Made by a program: the position numbers and the translations under genes
Shown here: in pieces, positions 51,601-61,450 of the stretch
How positions within the stretch are numbered: position 1 is the stretch's first letter
Layout: each line of letters begins with the position of its first letter
Assembly: GCF_029227915.1 (NCBI RefSeq)
Contig: NC_079877.1
Location: forward strand, 25,135,851-25,199,850
Reading direction: 5' to 3'
Origin: Hydractinia symbiolongicarpus
Taxonomy: Eukaryota; Cnidaria; Hydrozoa; Anthoathecata; Hydractiniidae
Length of the DNA: 64,000 nucleotides
Notes under the pieces: generated by a model
What the model was told of the DNA's origin: nothing
What the model saw: only the letters and a program-made list of their open reading frames with translations
Databases searched by the model: none

Positions 51601-54600
51601 CGCTAAATCTAGGTACGCGAAAAGAAAGACGCCCTAAACCTAGGTGCGCGAAAAGAAAGGTGCGCTAAACATAAGTACGCACAGAAAAAGAAAGACGCGC
51701 TAAACCTTGGCGCGCAAAAAGAAAGACGCGCTAAGCCTAGGTACGCGAAAAGAAAGGTGCGCTAAACATAAGTACGCACAGAAAAAGAAAGACGAGCGCT
51801 AAACCTAGGTGCGCGAAAAATAAATGAATTGAGGTAATAAACTTACGTTCAACAAATTACAATGATATAAAAACGGTGACATTGGCAAAATTAACTTGTG
51901 ACGCTTCAAAATCATTTTTCCAAAATAAAATCTTCCTTCTTTAATTTCTCTGCATGTTAAAATTTATTTTCTGCTTTGTTTAATTATTTCTAAAAACTTT
52001 AAATAAAAAGAAAAACCACATGTGAATGTGTGCAACGCATGCAAATAAACCGAACGCAACTTTCGACTTCTATTAATATAACAACATAACCGCAACAGTT
52101 CTCAACAATAATTAGCACTAATTAGCAAATCAGGAAGTAATGATTACAATATCGGAAGCACTGAGCTATCCTGATCAAAATAACTTAAAATCATAATAAA
52201 CCGCGAAATGATCAAAACTCAGCAAAAGTAAGACTACACGCATTAAACCATTTCACGCATAAGTATAAGAACATTGTGACATCCTTCTAACTAATATAAC
52301 GTAACACGATCTCACGTCTGAATAAATAAATAAATTAACCACACTTCTCGAGTCTAATCATCATTCTTTACTTATATCCGCCATATTGTTTACAGTGAGT
52401 TATATTTATCAAGTCTCAGCGGGAAGAGCTTAGAAGGATCAGTAACAAAATATAATTAATTAAAAACAAAAGAACGCTTATAAGTTTACTGAGTGTCAAT
52501 GCGTTATGTACATTTTAAAGAGGGTGTTGTCAATGGGTATCATGGTATAGGGTGTTGTCGAGGGGTGTCATAGTATATTCACATGTATTAGTTCTTATAA
52601 ATCTCAAAGAAATTCATAAAGAGTGGGCTTAAACAAACACAATATTTCTTTTTTTTTGGTGTGTACGTTACATGAGAACAGTTCGCACCAGATGAGATTA
52701 CAAACAGTTGTTTTGAGTAAGTGAATGATTTAAACATTTGTGTTTGTGTAGTCAAGTTCAAAAAACATAACAGTCTGAATGAAAAACATAATGTTTGTGT
52801 TATTTAGTGTGGGAACATTATGAAGTAATACAATAAAGAATAGACAAAGCCTAGGTGGTAGGCATGTAGCAAAAATAGTTTGATTAAATAATGACATACA
52901 CCAAAAATATTTTTGCCTAAAAAGTGTTACACCTTTTTTATTATCACTTGTTTTTTCTGAGTTTGAAATATGTGAATTTAGCCTCCTAAAAATCTCAAAA
53001 AAAATTCCTAGAGCTACCTCAACCACGTCGAAAACTTTGACTAAACACAGCCCCTTTTCTAAGCAAGATTTTTTTCAAACCATCACTATCTTCAAACGCC
53101 ACAGGTTTTACTTAAAATTTTACAAATCCATTATTCAAAGAAATATGAAAACCATAGTATTTAATTTCCTAACAGGAATACATAAAACTATAAAAAAATG
53201 TAAACACGAATTTCAGTGTGGAAGTAATGTTTGCAGAATATTGTCAACGAACTCATTATGACCCGGAAGAGTCAAACAATGACACACAATGCATCATACT
53301 GTCACAAAGAGTCCATGGTTTTTAATTTGACTAGCAAGAATATTGAGTTTGTTCACAGTTAGAAAAAAATGGCACCATAAGAATTAATAAAAGGACATTT
53401 AAGAAATAACAGTATTTGAGAATTATTTGTGTACTAATTATCATTTCTTTAGGGCTTTACAACCTCTTCTTGACAGGAACTCGGCAATTCGATTAATAGG
53501 ACAATGGGCTCTGTAACCCGGATTACTTTATCAAACAATGTAATACAAAAAGAAAAGTAACAGAGACATGTATAAAAAGATTATTCTACTGGCTAATCTT
53601 CTAGTAACCTGAATGATTAAAACATGGAGCAATGAAAGAAGGCATTTCCTGTGTAAATAGTTTAGAAAACACGATACACACCATAACATGTGTTTCTTAC
53701 AAATGGGGAGTCTTGGTTAATATCTGTTGCACTTTACAACGTGGAAATTACATTTTTGACCACGAGGACGTGGCATGAAGCTCTGGCAACTGAAATTATT
53801 TTAATTCTAATTTTCTATAAGACATCAATAGAGCAACATCAGTGATATTGACTAAACTTTGTATTCTGGCAATCAAACTGTTCCATAAAAGCTTTAATAA
53901 AAAAAATTAATTTTAGAGACTACTTCGTCTGGTAAACTCCCCACCCCCATGGTTTTTACTTCTCTCATATAAAAATTTACTGATTTGACAGATAACATTT
54001 AGTCCAAAATTGCAAATCAGAATCTTGTTTTAATTTTAAGTCTATGTTAAGTAGAAATTAGAAAAAAATTAAATTAAAAAATTAAACAAAAAGTCAACAA
54101 AAGCAGCTATAAACTTGTTTACTTACCGCAGTTTGAGTTTTCTTTAAGTTGTCGATTTCATCCCTTAATTCGCGAATGAGTTTAACATTCTGATCCTGAA
54201 ATCAAAAATCAAACCAAAACAGGAATATTATAAAATTCATACTAAATAATATAAAAAAGAAAGAAAATAATTTGTTTAAAACAGTAACTATCTAGTAACT
54301 AAGTAATGATCTACCTCATTTAAAATTGGTTTATTCTTTATATGGCGAGCAAGGTTACCATGTTTCAATGTGCACAAAGTATCACGCAACGACTTTTCAC
54401 ATGCAGATACACAGCAGAGCATGATGGTTTCACAGTTCCCTCCCAGTGCATCTTTCATTAACAACGTCAAGTTCTAAATTATGAAGAAATATAAAACAGA
54501 TTTTATCACAAAAAACATTAATTTCTTAGCAGTTAGGGTTAGGGTTAGGGTAAATTTTTCTCTCTCTTTTGACGGTGCATCGTACAAGATATATAAAAGG

Positions 54601-57600
54601 GTCGGTAGCATTCACAAAAAACTTTGTTGATTTTCCTTAACAAGGAAGCATGAAAATTAAAATTAGAGTTAAAAAAAAACAGGAAGTGGGCGAAACTGTA
54701 CAAGGTATTAAGTAACCACGAAGCATTACACGTTTAAAATATTTTTTCAGTTTCCTTGTAAAGATCTTGCTAAAAAAAATTTAAAAAACAAATTCAATTG
54801 GAAAATGAAAGGAAAAGTGCATGTTAGTTTTGTAGCATTCAGTCTAAATCACTATTTTGAACCAAGTCAGGTTCAACATAAACTTCAGACCTCAAAACCT
54901 CGTCTTCACAAAAATACTCCATCATTTCAAATTTAACACTACATATGCACTATAGCACTACATCAAAATTTACCCACAGACTAAAACCAAACTTGTTATC
55001 AATTTACCGACTCATCATACGGGATCCCAGACTTTCCATTTATAGATCCATAGCTACGCATAGGGTTGATTGACCCATAACTTCGCATGGGATTTATCGA
55101 ACCATAATTCTGTGCTGCTAGTGCACTGATGACCTCATTTAAAACTTCAAGTGGTCCTTGCTTTTCTTCAGATTCTAAAGAATCTTCATCGTTCAGCATT
55201 TCGTTGATACCATTCATCTAGATGTAAAAAGCAGTTACTGAAGAAACATATGCAAGGTGAAAATAAAACAAAACTAGAAATGCAATGCAAAGTTTAGGAC
55301 AATCAATACTACCTTCACTTTAAAAACACTTCCCTTAAGTAAACAAATTGGTGTAAAAACTAGAATACTGATTAAAAGTCCTATTAAAAAATTGCGCTCC
55401 TTAAATGACCACTATTCAAGAATTTCAAATTCTTTTGTGTTATTAAGAAAACAGGTAGTTGTATCAATATAGCAAGAGACAGCTGGAACCATTAAGGTAA
55501 TACTCCCCTTTAAAAAAACACATAAAAACCATTGAAGCATTTATTATACAGTTGTTTAAAAATTACAAACGTCCAATTAATAAAAGCATTTGAAAGGTTA
55601 TAGCTTACATTTCCCTTGTATCCATCGCGACTAGCAAGATCGATAATATTTACTTTGCTGATAAGCTCCATAGGGAAACCATCCTTTAATCTGGCCTAAA
55701 AACAATAGTACTAATTTTGTATTCACAAAGTAAGAAGCAGATATATCATAGACAGATATCATATTTATTGCAAAGTTTCCTTAAATTGTAATAAAAATAA
55801 TACACAAAATTGCATTTTTTAAAGAAAATATTAAATCGGGTCACAAAATAACAGTTTCACAAGGGAATTGTCCAATCAAAATTAAGCATGGTTGATAAAG
55901 TAAGATGGTACCAAATTAATCCTTTAAAAAATATATACTTCTGATTCTAAATTGAATGCTAATAATTCATTTATTACTCCCTAAATATATTTGTTGTTTT
56001 AATGTGTAAAGAGAAGGTGCTTAAAATAAGTCTCAATAATCTATGTTTGCTACCATTTAAAAATGAACTATTTAGAGAATGCTTAGAACCATAGACCAAC
56101 TACACATTTAAAGCACTTGCTTAAGATTGTTAAAGTACTGAATCACACATAAATTAAAGTCTAGATTATGACCCATTGCCTTGTCTTATTTAATGTAAAG
56201 CTGTTAACGCCCTTAGTTAACTAATGATCCATTATACATAATGGCCCAAAATATGCTTAATTCTAACTAATCGTATTCCTCTTAACATCTACAAAAAAAG
56301 TAAATTTTCAAAAAACTACTGAAAAAATAAAGGGAAAGCTGTTAGTGACATATACACCTGCTCCCCCTTTCATCCTAAGACATCTTGATTTTAGTTACCC
56401 ACCCCCTCCGTTCCCTTACGACTTCATTTATGTATGACACCTTACTACAAAGGCTTGTTGTTTATAAATATATTTGATTAACAACTTATCACAACTCACG
56501 AATATCTTACTTTATCTTAAGTTAATATGCAGAAAAAGTTTACGAAAGTGGAATAAGTACTAACAATAACATTCTTTATTTAACAATATCAAATAAAAAA
56601 TACCTGTGTGAAAATTATGTTGAATATTGAATGAGATGTTTCTTTCGATTCTGGATCAAGTGCAGCCAGGCGATTTCTAAAAGTATATCCCATTCCTTTG
56701 TTAATAAAGAAATATCCGAATATGACTATAGTAAATTCTTTAGAATTGTTTTTAACTCCCGAAACTTACAATATTATATGGGAAAAATGTGATTCAGGCA
56801 TAGTACTACCGATAAGGTTATTTCTACCTTAAACTGTTCAAACACACCAAATTCTTAGCAAATATTCTACATAATGACACAATACAAAATGTTAAGGCAT
56901 CGTACATACAAGTCGTTTTTAGAACATGTAAATACAGGTTTGTTATGTATACCTGCTCTTAAGTCCCTTGTTATATAATCCTTTTGCTTCGTCGTAATCT
57001 GTAACAATATGACGACTAAGTTTATCAACATAAGTTCCTCTTGTTGCATCCTCTTTCACTATAAAAAAATGACAATTTTAGTTATGCGAACAATAATACT
57101 TGTACTATACAAAGTACCATGTAGAAATAACACAAATTGCAGAAATGACACAAATTACAGCGATACTATGTATGATATGGCTGGTGAAGGATCTTTAATA
57201 CGGAAATTTTTACATTGTATAATTAAAAAAGATTACTTTAAAAGCACGAAGCTAAAGATTTTTAACAACCATGTATATTTAGAAAGTATTATCTCTGCAA
57301 TAATAGGCATGTTTTGCACATAACCACATTTAAATTTGTGCTAAAGTAAGCACAAAACATTTAAAGCCAAAATAGAAAATACAATATATTATTACCAATT
57401 TGCCTGCAGAGTGAGTAGTTCAATTTTGTGGATATTTTACAGGCTAGCACTTAGTTTAATTTACCAGGCTAGTGATAATTTTAATATACTTGTACCTAAT
57501 TCATTATAAACATTAGCTTAAATATTTAACAAGGAAATTTCTGAAAATAAAGTCAAAAATAAATAAATCAGGTATGCACCTTTAAGCTTTGAAACCCCTT

Positions 57601-60600
57601 CCTGTGATTTTATATTGCCACGCTTCGAAATAAGATCTGTAATCATATCACCACAAATTTCAAAAAAGCTATAAACAAAAATTTACATAATACATAGAAG
57701 TCAATTTATCAGTTACTCATTCAACAAATATTAAATTCCTAGCCTAAGATAGTTAAATAAGAAAAGGCACTGCCAAAGTATATTGCAAAGGAAAATGTTA
57801 GAGGTAAAAATAGCTTCCTTAAAAAGCGTGTGATAAAGAAGTACTAGCAATGCACCAAAACAGAACAAAAGAAAAATCATTATTAATAGCATGAATATTT
57901 ACGAAAACAACACAAAATGTGACATCTCCTTTACATAATCTTGGTTTGTTTTAGTGAAAAAGCTCATGCAATAAGTTCATAAAAAGTACTTAAAGCAATG
58001 TTCAGGGTTCTCTGTTTCTTCCACAGCCACTTTTTACAACACTTTCCATGAAATGAAATGTAAGTGGAAAAGTTTCCATGTTAACATTTAAATAGGTATT
58101 CCAAACATGATTCTAACAATCAGGATTGTTTCTTGTAACAAAATTTTAAACCCTTCTTAAGTCTCAAAAAAAAAACCATTTTCTGAGTCGTAATCTTTTG
58201 TATTTGCTAGCAAAAAAAATTAATAAAGCCAAATGTTTTTCCGAAATATACTTTCTAGTGTTGCACCATGATTATACATTTGCGCTCAAATTCACACTTA
58301 TTTGATCTGTGGGGAGCAAAATGCAATATGTAGACCATAGCAACATAGTTTTATTAATTAAAATTTTACAGCTCAAAATAGTTGATGTTAAAAAAATTGC
58401 TGAAAAGCTATAAATTCGTGCTGTTAAAAAACTGGCTAAAAGCTAATCCAATGCTAAATGATAATGGCGAAAACACTGGTTTATATAAAAATCAATAAAC
58501 ACTTGAAAAAATGTCAATGTGCATGGTTCAATTAAACAGAAAACCAAAAAAAAACCTCTTCAGAGCCGTCCCCCAAACCCCATCAATAGAATTCAGAGTT
58601 TGAGTCCAAAGACTTAAAATCTTAGATTTTTTACTTACAAAAACCATACTGTGCCTAGCATCTGGGTACATTATATTTAACACAAAATTTTATCTCAAGA
58701 TAAAACACCTAAATTAAGTTGATCTACCTGAAACTTCATTGCAAATTTTATACCATATTATTATTCTTTTTACATGAAGCAAAGTCAAAAATAGTTCATG
58801 TTTGTTTGGCTTCTTGCCTTAGCTCCCAGAACATTCTCAATGTATTTTTTCTTTTATTAATGAAATAAATGTATGTAACTTTCTTCGTGCCTCTTACCAA
58901 AACATTTTAAGTGCACATGCGCTAACAAGTTTTCTTGTTAGCGCATGTGCACGTTGACAAAATTAGAGATTTCAATTAGTGATTACGTACTCCCCAACAA
59001 TAAAAACTTGAGTTTTCTTTGCTATAGCAGAAAATACGAAATTGAGTGGGAATGAAAATGAAAAACGTTTAAATCAAACCTTAAATGGAATTTTTAAAAC
59101 TTAATTCTCTTGTCTAAGAAATAACTTTCAAATTTGATAATAAAAAGAAAAGATTATTATACCTGATTTCACATCTAAATGACGTTTCCTTATCATATTC
59201 ACCTGCCATGTGAAACAATCCTTTAAGCGTAAAGGTGATAATTCCATCCTCCTTAGCTTTGCCATACAGCATAGATGATTTGCCTGTTGCTTTTGCACCA
59301 TAAGTAAACAGAGTGGTGTTAAAGCCTGCATAGGCCTGGTCAAGAACAACATTACCAATGGAGCTGCAAACCTGAAAGTAAACTACACATTTCAACATTA
59401 TGTAACAAACCAATGCTTTACTGTTAGCGGGCAAAGCAAGGGTCGTAAGTTTAATTAGCCTAAAGCATTAAAAAAAGCAAGTCAATCAGACTTTAGAATC
59501 AGATGTTTGTGGAAACATTTTGTCTAGTCAAAAATCAACTGTGAAGGCCGTTGCTACGCTCCAACTAGTATTTCCAAAAATATTTATAAAACAAATAAAT
59601 ACACTATAAATGTTTTAGAGATAATACTAATTACATAAAAATAATTTAAAAAACAAGTCGAAATAAATGAAAAGTTAAAATCTCAAAAAATTCAAGCAAT
59701 TTGTTTAGTTGGCGTCTGGCGAATGCCGTAGGATTGGACCTACCCTTCTGCCTGGTGACTATGAGCGCGAACAAGTGGAGGACCAGTCGCCGGCTAATAA
59801 CTGCAATAGCACCCTTTTTGTGGGTCACCCCATTTTCTACGAAATATGTTGTTTCAACAATACACTACCGTAACACAACTGATTGTGAATCTTCAAAGTT
59901 TTTAATTTATATCAGAATTAAAGTCTCTCCAAATGTACAAAAATTAATATGAGAAAAATAATACTTCAACAATACTGCGTTACACTTAACATTCAAAAGT
60001 AAGAAATGGAAACGTTTTAGCATATATATCAATTTATTAACCCTATTCGGTCCGGGGGGGGGGGGGGGCGGATTCCGCCCCCCCCTGACGGTTTTTTTTT
60101 AATAACTCCTGATTGCTTTGTTATATGGCTATGATACTTACTGAGTTTTAACATTTATCTATTAGACACCTGCATGTAAATTTTTTAGGTCCCATACCTT
60201 TCAGAGGCTTTGATATTGGCCATTACTCGAAACTACCCCTAAAAATCTCTATGAAATCCTTATAATGGAGAAAATATAATAACTCCTGTTAGGATTATTC
60301 TTAGAACTTGAAACTTGCAACACACCTTTGTTTCATTAAGAAAAATCATTTTGAAAAATTTGAACACGTGACTAATCCGAATTCCCGATTTTGTCGGATT
60401 TTACCCGAAAATCGGAAAAAAACGGATTTTCGGGCAATTTTTGGCAATTTTTTATCCGATCCATGCAAGAACCGGAAGATATGTTAAATAACTTTTATTT
60501 ATCTTTCAGAAACTTCAAACAGAATGTAAAAATTCGCTCTAGAACAAAAGTAATTATATTTTAAGCAGATTGTGGCATTTTTAAAAATTTTTAAGCTTTT

Positions 60601-60903
60601 GATGACGTCACAGAAAATGTGCTGACGCAAGCAAAATTTTTTGGCGCCATTTTGTTCCTTTTATGACGTACTATAAGTGTGCCAAGTTTGATTCAATATG
60701 ATCAACCCTATGAAAAGTTATTGAGGGGGGGCGGAATCCGCCCCCCCCCCGGTCATAGTATGTTCGAAAAACCCCGGACCGAATAGGGTTAAGTATTATT
60801 GCTTGTGGTGTACCCATACCCGTAAATGTTTTTGAAGAAAATTTTTTTCAACAGACTTGACAATACTGTAAACAACGCCTGGGTTACTCTCTGCACAAGA
60901 CAT
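33151..60903 (-). CDS. Kinesin motor-like + FHA + coiled coil + PH protein (kinesin-PHLDB/LL5 fusion)
   Basis: Twenty minus-strand exons, 5' to 3' (high-low): 60903-60820, 59371-59163, 57668-57580, 57058-56953, 56676-56604, 55695-55609, 55217-55008, 54473-54315, 54195-54127, 50973-50857, 50259-50133, 49661-49589, 49307-49198, 48943-48821, 47339-46670, 45697-44812, 38348-38109, 34782-34592, 34175-34049, 33603-33151. All phases match; total ~1400 aa. Order: divergent kinesin motor (P-loop GAKATGKSS), neck, PHLDB1-type FHA, ~600 aa of Glu/Lys/Arg-rich coiled coil, basic linker, PH domain. PHLDB/LL5 proteins sit at the basal cortex through their PH domain, bind PIP3 and capture microtubule plus ends with CLASPs. 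A fused motor-like head would add direct microtubule contact (inference). Exon 1 is the weakest: it lacks a visible motor beta-1 strand. The vertebrate PHLDB1 I know has no motor. Confidence 0.75.
33655..33930. repeat. Interspersed repeat with AACCCGTGG hairpin end
   Basis: AACCCGTGGAAAAACCCACG at 33659-33680 forms a short hairpin and resembles AACCTGTAGAAAAATCCACAGG at about 11899. It lies in the intron before the PH exon. The right limit is uncertain. Confidence 0.35.
34990..35785. repeat. Intronic stretch with a ~120-bp imperfect tandem duplication
   Basis: Two copies (about 35180-35290 and 35290-35400) share ACATGAAGCTTGTCTTCA, GTTTCAATRCGTRT, GAAAGCTATRGCG and AACAYYAACGC. Each contains a near-palindrome centred on AAGCTT. 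No coding sequence is seen. Confidence 0.55.
35786..36046 (-). CDS. Possible third alternative first exon
   Basis: ATG at 36046 (in-frame TAG upstream) opens 87 codons ending TTCG|GTGAGT in phase 0, matching the acceptor phase of 34782-34592. The peptide is basic at first (SNVKRKTKSYKKIKSS) with no recognised domain. It may be chance; the donor and phase are the only support. Confidence 0.3.
36050..38108. other. Intron of the PHLDB-like gene
   Basis: AT-rich intronic sequence with no supported exon. A short tract near 36940-37020 (repeated CGCGAAAGCGAAAT-like blocks) recalls other dispersed repeats here but has no defined ends. Confidence 0.45.
38109..38348 (-). CDS. Shared coiled-coil exon (PHLDB C-terminal helix)
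   Basis: Eighty codons, phase 0 at both ends, starting IEEERHRLSELKKQAAEKAE. This matches the vertebrate PHLDB1 segment VIEEQRRRLAELKQKAA that precedes its C-terminal part. Three different upstream exons (44812, 40750 and 38680 ends) can splice to it in frame. It continues into 34782-34592. Confidence 0.85.
38680..38793 (-). CDS. Second alternative first exon (38 codons)
   Basis: ATG at 38793 opens 38 codons (MTYKQDRVMGTGEERGEG ... IRFRQK) ending at CAAAAG|GTAAGC in phase 0. An in-frame TAA lies upstream. It can join the coiled-coil exon at 38348-38109, giving an isoform of little more than the last coiled coil and the PH domain. Supported by donor strength, phase and position only. Confidence 0.45.
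38830..40740. other. Intron, possibly promoter region of the 38.8-kb first exon
   Basis: No coding exon was found. A local doublet at 38971-39050 (CTCGTTCGTACTCGCTCTGG-like, TTCTCACCA) repeats once. Promoters for the alternative first exon would lie just above 38793 but no core element is clear. Confidence 0.4.
40750..42393 (-). CDS. Alternative first exon: Ser/Thr-rich N-terminus of a shorter PHLDB-like isoform
   Basis: A single 1644-bp exon with 548 codons starts at ATG (MSDVVSTSIRI) with an in-frame TGA a few codons upstream, and ends at a strong donor (AAGCAG|GTAAGG) in phase 0. It has no acceptor that could splice it into the middle of the long transcript, so it is most simply an alternative promoter exon, or the start of a separate gene, joining to 38348-38109. 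The peptide is Ser/Thr/Asp-rich with RLSRSLDDL early on. A basic patch follows near the end (KGIKGFRKSLKKARKR), then a helix (YDKLKLTLDEERKQ) that continues smoothly into the next coiled-coil exon. The joined product, without motor and FHA, resembles LL5/PHLDB2 in layout. Confidence 0.75.
42394..44811. other. Intron and putative promoter of the 42.4-kb first exon
   Basis: No exon is supported. A short duplicated phrase ATGGCGGATTACAGAA occurs twice at 43419-43458. The interval directly above 42393 should hold the alternative promoter if that exon is a transcript start. Confidence 0.4.
44812..47339 (-). CDS. Coiled-coil exons of the fusion gene
   Basis: Two large exons (47339-46670 and 45697-44812) joined in phase encode ~519 residues of almost continuous heptad-rich helix made of Glu, Lys, Arg, Gln and Leu. 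Near the end of the first exon, LLELDLLTDDLEYHDQFQKQ resembles the conserved PHLDB segment around FEDLEFQQLE. The second exon ends with a Ser-rich break (SSLSQSSSPSSPVGQSK) and IKMQQ at a phase-0 donor. Predicted role: dimerisation and partner binding. Confidence 0.85.
45700..46665. other. Intron between coiled-coil exons
   Basis: No coding exon or defined repeat is seen beyond AT-rich sequence. Confidence 0.5.
47345..48820. other. Intron with a small plus-strand exon-like patch
   Basis: At 48545-48667 on the plus strand a pyrimidine-rich acceptor (TTTTTCGATTTTAG) precedes a 41-codon open frame. It has one hydrophobic segment (VVEILTMAYLTCFIWFTYLS) and ends in TAG. No partner exon was found. 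The rest is plain intron. Confidence 0.3.
48821..50259 (-). CDS. PHLDB1-type FHA domain exons
   Basis: Four exons (50259-50133, 49661-49589, 49307-49198, 48943-48821). The peptide contains PHFVSLGGGRLSVGI, GFTRVGAGG, IASEHCLVEYDGDAV, IDGIPLTEPTRLPQGCMICL and GRNNYFRFNHPREAA. The run SLGxGRLS, EHC, IDGxPxxxPTRLxQGCMxCLG and FRFNHPxEA is the signature of the PHLDB1 FHA domain rather than of KIF1/KIF13 FHA domains. FHA domains bind phosphothreonine peptides; the typical G-R, S-x-H and N pattern is only partly kept here, so phospho-binding is uncertain. Confidence 0.85.
50980..54120. other. Large intron between motor neck exons
   Basis: Contains a minisatellite (51545-51825, listed separately) and AT-rich sequence; no exon is supported. 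A pair of similar phrases GGGTGTTGTC near 52523 and 52550 is the only other local repeat. Confidence 0.5.
51545..51825. repeat. ~31-35-bp minisatellite (GCGCTAAACCTAGGTGCGCG)
   Basis: About eight imperfect units of GACGCGCTAAACCTAGGTGC-GCGAAAAGAAA, with a longer variant containing AAACATAAGTACGCACAGAA occurring twice in a higher-order pattern. It is GC-rich against an AT-rich intron. Confidence 0.85.
54127..59371 (-). CDS. Kinesin motor-like domain exons of the fusion gene
   Basis: Eight exons. They encode GFNTTLFTYGAKATGKSS (GxxxxGKS P-loop kept; kinesins usually have GQTGSGKT), FFEICGDMITDL and VKEDATRGTYVDKL. These are followed by DPESKETSHSIF where NxxSSRSHxxF (switch I) is expected, and by NIIDLASRDGYKGN where VDLAGSE (switch II) is expected. 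Next come EVLNEVISALAAQN, a loop with three NYGSINPMRS-like repeats, IPYDESNLTLLMKDALGG (matches VPYRDSKLTRLLKDSLGG) and HIKNKPILNEDQNVKLIREL (kinesin-3-like neck). Overall order and spacing are unmistakably kinesin. The missing Arg/Ser of switch I and the missing Gly-Ser-Glu of switch II argue against normal ATP hydrolysis. Confidence 0.85.
54533..54550. repeat. Short interstitial TTAGGG repeat
   Basis: Three tandem TTAGGG units in the intron between motor exons. This is the animal-type telomere repeat, but three units can arise by chance or by break repair. Confidence 0.7.
55700..56600. other. Intron between switch I and switch II exons
   Basis: AT-rich; no exon or bounded repeat was found. 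Confidence 0.5.
57670..59160. other. Intron with a perfect 19-bp hairpin
   Basis: Holds the hairpin at 58911-58952 (listed separately). Otherwise no exon is supported. Confidence 0.5.
58911..58952. repeat. Perfect 19-bp inverted repeat with TTTT loop
   Basis: GTGCACATGCGCTAACAAG (58911-58929), a TTTT loop and its exact complement (58934-58952). The core GTTAGCGCATG-GCAC matches the hairpin at 28705-28756, so they are likely remnants of one foldback or MITE family. Confidence 0.8.
60041..60788. mobile_element. piggyBac-type MITE, 748 bp
   Basis: The element starts CCCTATTCGGTCCGGGG and ends CCCCGGACCGAATAGGG, a perfect 17-bp terminal inverted repeat. It is flanked on both sides by TTAA (60037-60040 and 60789-60792). 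TTAA target duplications with CCC...GGG ends are diagnostic of the piggyBac superfamily. Subterminal arms form a second inverted repeat of G-runs with GGCGGATTCCGCC. There is no transposase ORF, so the copy is non-autonomous. It lies in an intron of the kinesin-PHLDB gene between the candidate first exon and the P-loop exon. Confidence 0.92.
60820..60903 (-). CDS. Candidate first coding exon of the kinesin-PHLDB gene
   Basis: ATG at 60903 opens 28 codons (MSCAESNPGVVYSIVKSVEK ...) ending ACGG|GTATGG in phase 0, which fits the phase-0 acceptor of the P-loop exon at 59371. It does not encode the usual kinesin N-terminal strand with VRVRP. So either the motor is truncated at its N-terminus, or real upstream exons were missed or lie elsewhere. 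Confidence 0.35.
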
Positions 60904-60959
60904 TTTGATAGTGTTAATACTAAATGGGGACAATATTAATGAGAGGGTAGCTACTAACT

Positions 60960-61450
60960 GTAGTATATTCTGCCCTGTTTTTGAATTTCCGCGCCCGAAG
61001 GCGTAGGAAATTCTTTAAAACCGTCGTTTTTTTTCTTTTGGAGCATTTTTGAGAAAAAAATCGACCCTGGGATTACACGTTCCTCCGCCACAGATGTAAA
61101 CTTCGCACCCAAGCTCCCCAACTACTGGGAACTCATCTAAATGATGTTTCAGGACAAAATTAGTATTTGTTTTCAACAAAATTTGGCACAGTTAACAAAA
61201 AAAGTATGCTGAACATAATGGTGACATAATAATTTTGATTTTTTGCCACCATAAATGTCATTTTAGGCCAAAATTTAACTAAAAATTAAAACTGCTTTAT
61301 TTCCGACAAAATTTGGCACAGTTAATAAAAAAAGTATGCTGAAAATGATGGTCACAACAAAATTTTGATTTTTTGTCAATTAAATGCCGTTTAAGACCAT
61401 AAACGTTTCAATCGCAAGACTTACCATGAATGTTAGGCTGTATTTTTTGT
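60960..61450. repeat. Internal ~100-bp direct repeat
   Basis: The phrase ACAAAATTTGGCACAGTTAA-YAAAAAAAGTATGCTGAA with AATTTTGATTTTTTG downstream occurs at about 61171-61250 and again at about 61307-61375. It is part of an unclassified interspersed repeat. Confidence 0.55.

Noticed and set aside
54533-54550. Evidence for a chromosome end or fusion site
   Set aside because: Only three TTAGGG units inside an intron; too short to claim a telomeric event.
59646-59828. GC-richer minus-strand frame as the missing motor exon
   Set aside because: The translation (THKKGAIAVISRRLVLH ...) shows no kinesin signature and no suitable donor in phase; it looks like a short interspersed repeat.
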